Shown here: piece after piece, positions 60,597-64,000 of the stretch
How positions within the stretch are numbered: the stretch's first letter is position 1
Layout of the letters: each line of letters begins with the position of its first letter
Source: Mixia osmundae IAM 14324
Taxonomy: Eukaryota > Basidiomycota > Mixiomycetes > Mixiales > Mixiaceae
Assembly: GCF_000708205.1 (NCBI RefSeq)
Contig: NW_014575561.1
Span: forward strand, 1,238,577-1,302,576
DNA length: 64,000 nt
Direction: 5' to 3'
Position numbers and translations under genes: made by a program
Notes under the pieces: model-generated
Database searches by the model: none
What the model was told of the DNA's origin: nothing
Seen by the model: the letters and a program-made list of their open reading frames with translations, nothing else

Positions 60597-63500
60597 ATGC
60601 CCGGTTTTGAAGCCTTGTCGCTCTCTAGAGCACTCAGACGTAAGCAAAAGCGAGACAAGGAGAAGACCGTCCAGCGTTCTGATCGCACTGCATCAGCGCA
60701 CTGCAATGGTGAGCGTCTTCGGCTGTGCCATCCACAACAAAGGCTGACGTCGTCCTGACCAGACGATGTGAGCAGTTCGGCCAACAGTCGATCACTAGCG
60801 TCGATGCGAGCTCTAGCAGGATCACAAAACCTCGCAGCGAGTCGCTCGAGTACGTCCCTGCCTGCCCGTAGTCGTGCAGATTCGCTGTATGCTTCGGATA
60901 CATACTCGTCAGCTGCCGGCTCCGCATTCAGCTCGGAAGACGATGACTCGGATGCAGACAGACACAATGGCGTTTCAGCACCTTACATTGAAGCCAAGAT
61001 CAATGCGCGCGTCAACGGCCCGACCGCCCATGGGCGTCTGCGACCCGCTGCGCGTACAGCGAATATACCAAGACCGCGCAGCATGTATGAATTAGATGCT
61101 GCTGATAGAGCCACGCGACGGAGGCCTGCCGAGAAGAAGCACAAGGACGCAAAGAAAGCTGAAGATCGTCAGAACAGGACGTCAGTTACCGAACGAGATC
61201 GTGGTTCGCATACCAGAAAGAGCGCGAGACAACCGGAGAGCTTAGACAGCGCCAGGTCCGGCCGGACCAAAGCATATAGCGCGATAGCCACACGAGAGGA
61301 CACGATACAAGAGAACTCGCCTTCCTCGAACAGGTCAAGTCTAGCTGGCTCCACAACCTCCAGCGTCGCAGCCGGTCTGAAGCGCAGTATTTCGTTGTCA
61401 TCTCTAAAGTCAAGCAAGTCGGCAAGATCCTATCGCTCGACCAGAAGCAAGTCATCGCAGTCTGTAAAACACGAGCAAGCCAAGCAGCGGCTCAAGTCCA
61501 CCATCTCGGGCCCTATCGAGGCGCGCTTTGAGCGCACAGACGACCCCTTGTTCGAGCAGAAGTCGCTGTCCGACGATATAAGTCGAGACGAGCCACACAA
61601 TGCGAGCGTGCATGCTATGGCGACGAGAGGCAATTTATCCTCATTCGATGCAGGGAGATCGTCTCCATCGCCCGAGCACTCGTCGTCCATAGGTCAAGCA
61701 GCCTCTTTCGACATTCTCGGTCACGAACTCAATCACAGACTCTCCACAGATGTACTGGTGCCACGCTCTGTCTCATCCAGTAAGCCTTCGCACGGCAGCG
61801 AAGAAGATATTCTAGACATAAGAATCAAAGCATTAGGATCCATGAAGCATGAATCAGTCGGCGAGGGGTGCCTATCGCTCGCTGAGCTGCATGGAGAGAC
61901 GCAAGAGAGGCCATATGGAGCGCAAGAGCCGCGATCTGGCTACACCGGTAGTCATGCGATCATTCGCCCAACCTCACGTATCTCAGCTCTCGGCATAGAT
62001 CGGTCGCTGTCGATGGAACCGTCCGTTTCGCTGCCCGTCACAGCATCCCCGCTGATCTCTTCGGCGTCAAGCCTTGAGTATAGTGCCATGACAGCCACGG
62101 AAGTACCCGAGACGAACTTTGCACAACTAGTTCAGGAGCGAAATTGCTATCATCCAAGCTCCGTCGACTGTGCCCCTCCAGCTGATCACTTGAGAAGCTC
62201 GAGATCAGCTGACCCATCCGTCACGAGCGCCTCACGACGAGTCATTCGGACGCCAAGGACATCTGCGCCTGATCTTGTGTGCTCCCGGACCGCGCACTTA
62301 GACACCACTCGCGACCTGCACGCTTCAGCGGCCGTCTACCGTTCGACCGTGGGTGCAAGCCCGCGATCGCCAAGTGTGTCGGCTACGCAAAGCAGGACTG
62401 CAAGTTCACACAAGCCGAGGTTGCAGTCTATCACTGTTGATAATCTCGCGTCCGATATTGAGGCAATCGTGCAACATGCTGATGACCAAGTCCTCGTCAG
62501 GTCAGCTTGACTAGCTCTGAAGCGTGAATCGAGCTGATACATGGATCTACAGGAGTTTGCTCGGTGACATACTCAATAGGGTTGCTCAAGGGCAGCTTGA
62601 CCGGTCGCATGCCCTTACACATCAAGATCTTGCCAGCGCCGAAGAAGACGTCGAGCTCGACACGTCTCTACGTTTGTCGGGTGGTTGGCGTGAACGCTAT
62701 TGTCCCTCGGTGCCTGAGAGTGTTGCCTCTTCTCCGAGATTACATTCGACCGAGACGCAGACTTATCTTGACCTTGACGACGCTTGGCTCGAGCCGCAGG
62801 GTATCAACGCGTGCACAAGGAGCAGGATAAACACTGACGGCAGCGCAATACCTAAGAATGACTACTTTGAGCCTCGATCCGCGATTTCAACTCCATCTCT
62901 TACCTCTTCGTCTGATCTCTCCTCAGATCCCGGCTCGCCCTATCAAATGGCGCGCCAATCGCGCACTCCTGCTTCGCGCGCCAGAGACGCTCAAGTGCGA
63001 ACAGAAGCAATGCGCACAGCCCTCAAAGGCGCCTGTCGACCCTTCGAGCTTACTTTGGGCAGTAAGATGTGCTGGGATGCGCGTGACAGCCTTGCAGACG
63101 GGCTTGGCGCAGCTGTTGCCGCTTCCAATACGCGACAAGCGCTCTTGGGGGGGAGAGGCGTCAGCGTGATGAACATGGATGGAGCTGCGCTGTACAACGC
63201 TGGTTTTGCACCACCCTTGGCACTGTCGGCAGCGTTGCGCGATCGGCGCAGCTCAGATGACAGCGATACGTTACCTTCACCAAATCCTCGCTACTCAGGC
63301 TTTCCTGGTGGCCAATCAACGATGCGCAGCCCACTCGAGAACCTCGCACTTACATTGGCCGGTATGCAGCAGCCTAGCGGATCCACTGGCTTGCCATCGG
63401 CCATCGCCGCCGGACCTAGCTCAACGTCTGGGAGCACGACTGAGCGCTCTGCTGGTGACAGCTCGACTGATCAATCTGTGCATTCATCCATGACTGGCAG

Positions 63501-64000
63501 TGCTTCGACAACGCGAACCGATACAGCCATCGATATTCCCCGACGCGGTGGCTCACTCGACCTGAGCAGATCTGAACCGATCTCCACATACCCCACAAAG
63601 TCTATACATGAGCCTGTACGAGAAAGCGAAGAACCTGAGGAGGAAGCAGACCACGCTGGACCAGTGGCGCATGAAGAGGTCGAACCAGCACCGCGAATCT
63701 ACAACGAGCGGCCTACCTCGATGTGGTCAAGCGGTTTCGGCGCCTTGAAGGCTATCGGGAGTACGGCCGCTTCCGTGAGCACGGGATGGGTATGGGGCGC
63801 TGGCGACAACGGAAAGTCGACCGATGCGTCGGAATTGAATGATAAGGACGGATCAGAGCTGCGCGGCTGGATGAAAGATAGCATGCGCGAAGCTGCTCGT
63901 ACCGAGACTCTTCGAGTCCCCGGAGGGTTCAGTAGCGGACATTCGACACCCGGCGCCCCATCTCCTGCGATGACCGCTACTGAACTGACAGACGCGAACG
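60597..64000 (+). CDS. Large Ser-rich hypothetical protein, cut by the right edge
   Basis: Exons 60597-60708, 60763-62500 and 62553 to the window edge; over 1,090 residues are visible and the frame is still open. The protein begins with a basic helix (LSRALRRKQKRDKEK) and is mostly low-complexity Ser, Arg, Thr and Ala, probably disordered, with KRSISLSSLKSSKSARSYRS in the first third. A short ordered-looking stretch, ACRPFELTLGSKMCWDARDS, lies in exon 3, and another (SMWSSGFGALKAIGSTAASV) near the edge. Many SP and RxxS sites suggest phosphorylation. Length and composition resemble cell-polarity or signalling scaffolds, but no domain was recognised. Confidence 0.75.

Overview
The window is a compact nuclear segment of a fungus, almost certainly a basidiomycete. 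Thirty-four genes can be called with reasonable to high confidence. Almost all are split by very short introns (about 41-74 bp), and most intergenic spaces are 50-300 bp. The gene set is fungal: the sterol 22-desaturase CYP61/ERG5, BLM10, VFA1, PET100, REI1, a PDX2-type vitamin B6 glutaminase and Kex2-processed secreted proteins. CSN6 and many introns per gene argue against budding yeasts. Pucciniomycotina is a guess only. All exon structures were spliced by hand from reading frame, splice sites and family knowledge, and each total was checked for divisibility by three.

Layout. 1-12.2 kb: a partial gene running off the left edge, a vacuolar Ca2+/H+ exchanger, a questin-oxidase-like enzyme facing a short-chain dehydrogenase, an SLC49-like transporter, a LYAR-type nucleolar protein, the omega-amidase NIT2, a coiled-coil protein and VFA1. 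12.2-25.5 kb: RNA polymerase III largest subunit, REI1, an S28 serine peptidase, a CDF metal transporter, HAT1 and an ER DnaJ. 25.5-38.4 kb: an ICMT-like methyltransferase, the proteasome activator BLM10, a second ICMT-like paralogue, the SWR1 subunit VPS72 and the COP9 subunit CSN6. 38.4-45 kb: an acyl-CoA-binding membrane protein with microexons, two tandem paralogous secreted proteins of unknown family and a Golgi-type membrane protein. 45-64 kb: a YCF1-type ABC transporter, 3-hydroxyisobutyryl-CoA hydrolase, TRS23, a small hypothetical, PET100, SDA1, PDX2, ERG5 and a large Ser-rich protein cut by the right edge.

Most genes are housekeeping: ribosome and tRNA production (RPC1, REI1, SDA1, LYAR), protein quality control and processing (BLM10, DnaJ, the two ICMT-like proteins), chromatin (HAT1, VPS72) and membrane or lipid work (ERG5, ABC, CAX, CDF). 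They are arranged as divergent pairs on short shared promoters and convergent pairs with 50-100 bp between stops; no operon-like cluster is evident.

Two observations stand out. First, about 11 of roughly 106 introns must start with GC rather than GT to keep conserved protein frames, far above what is usual in fungi. Second, a tandem pair of small secreted proteins (40.5-42.8 kb) shares an identical six-exon architecture, a Kex2-like KR site and four aligned cysteines, and I do not recognise the family. No transposons, rRNA, tRNA, CRISPR or virus-like elements were found.
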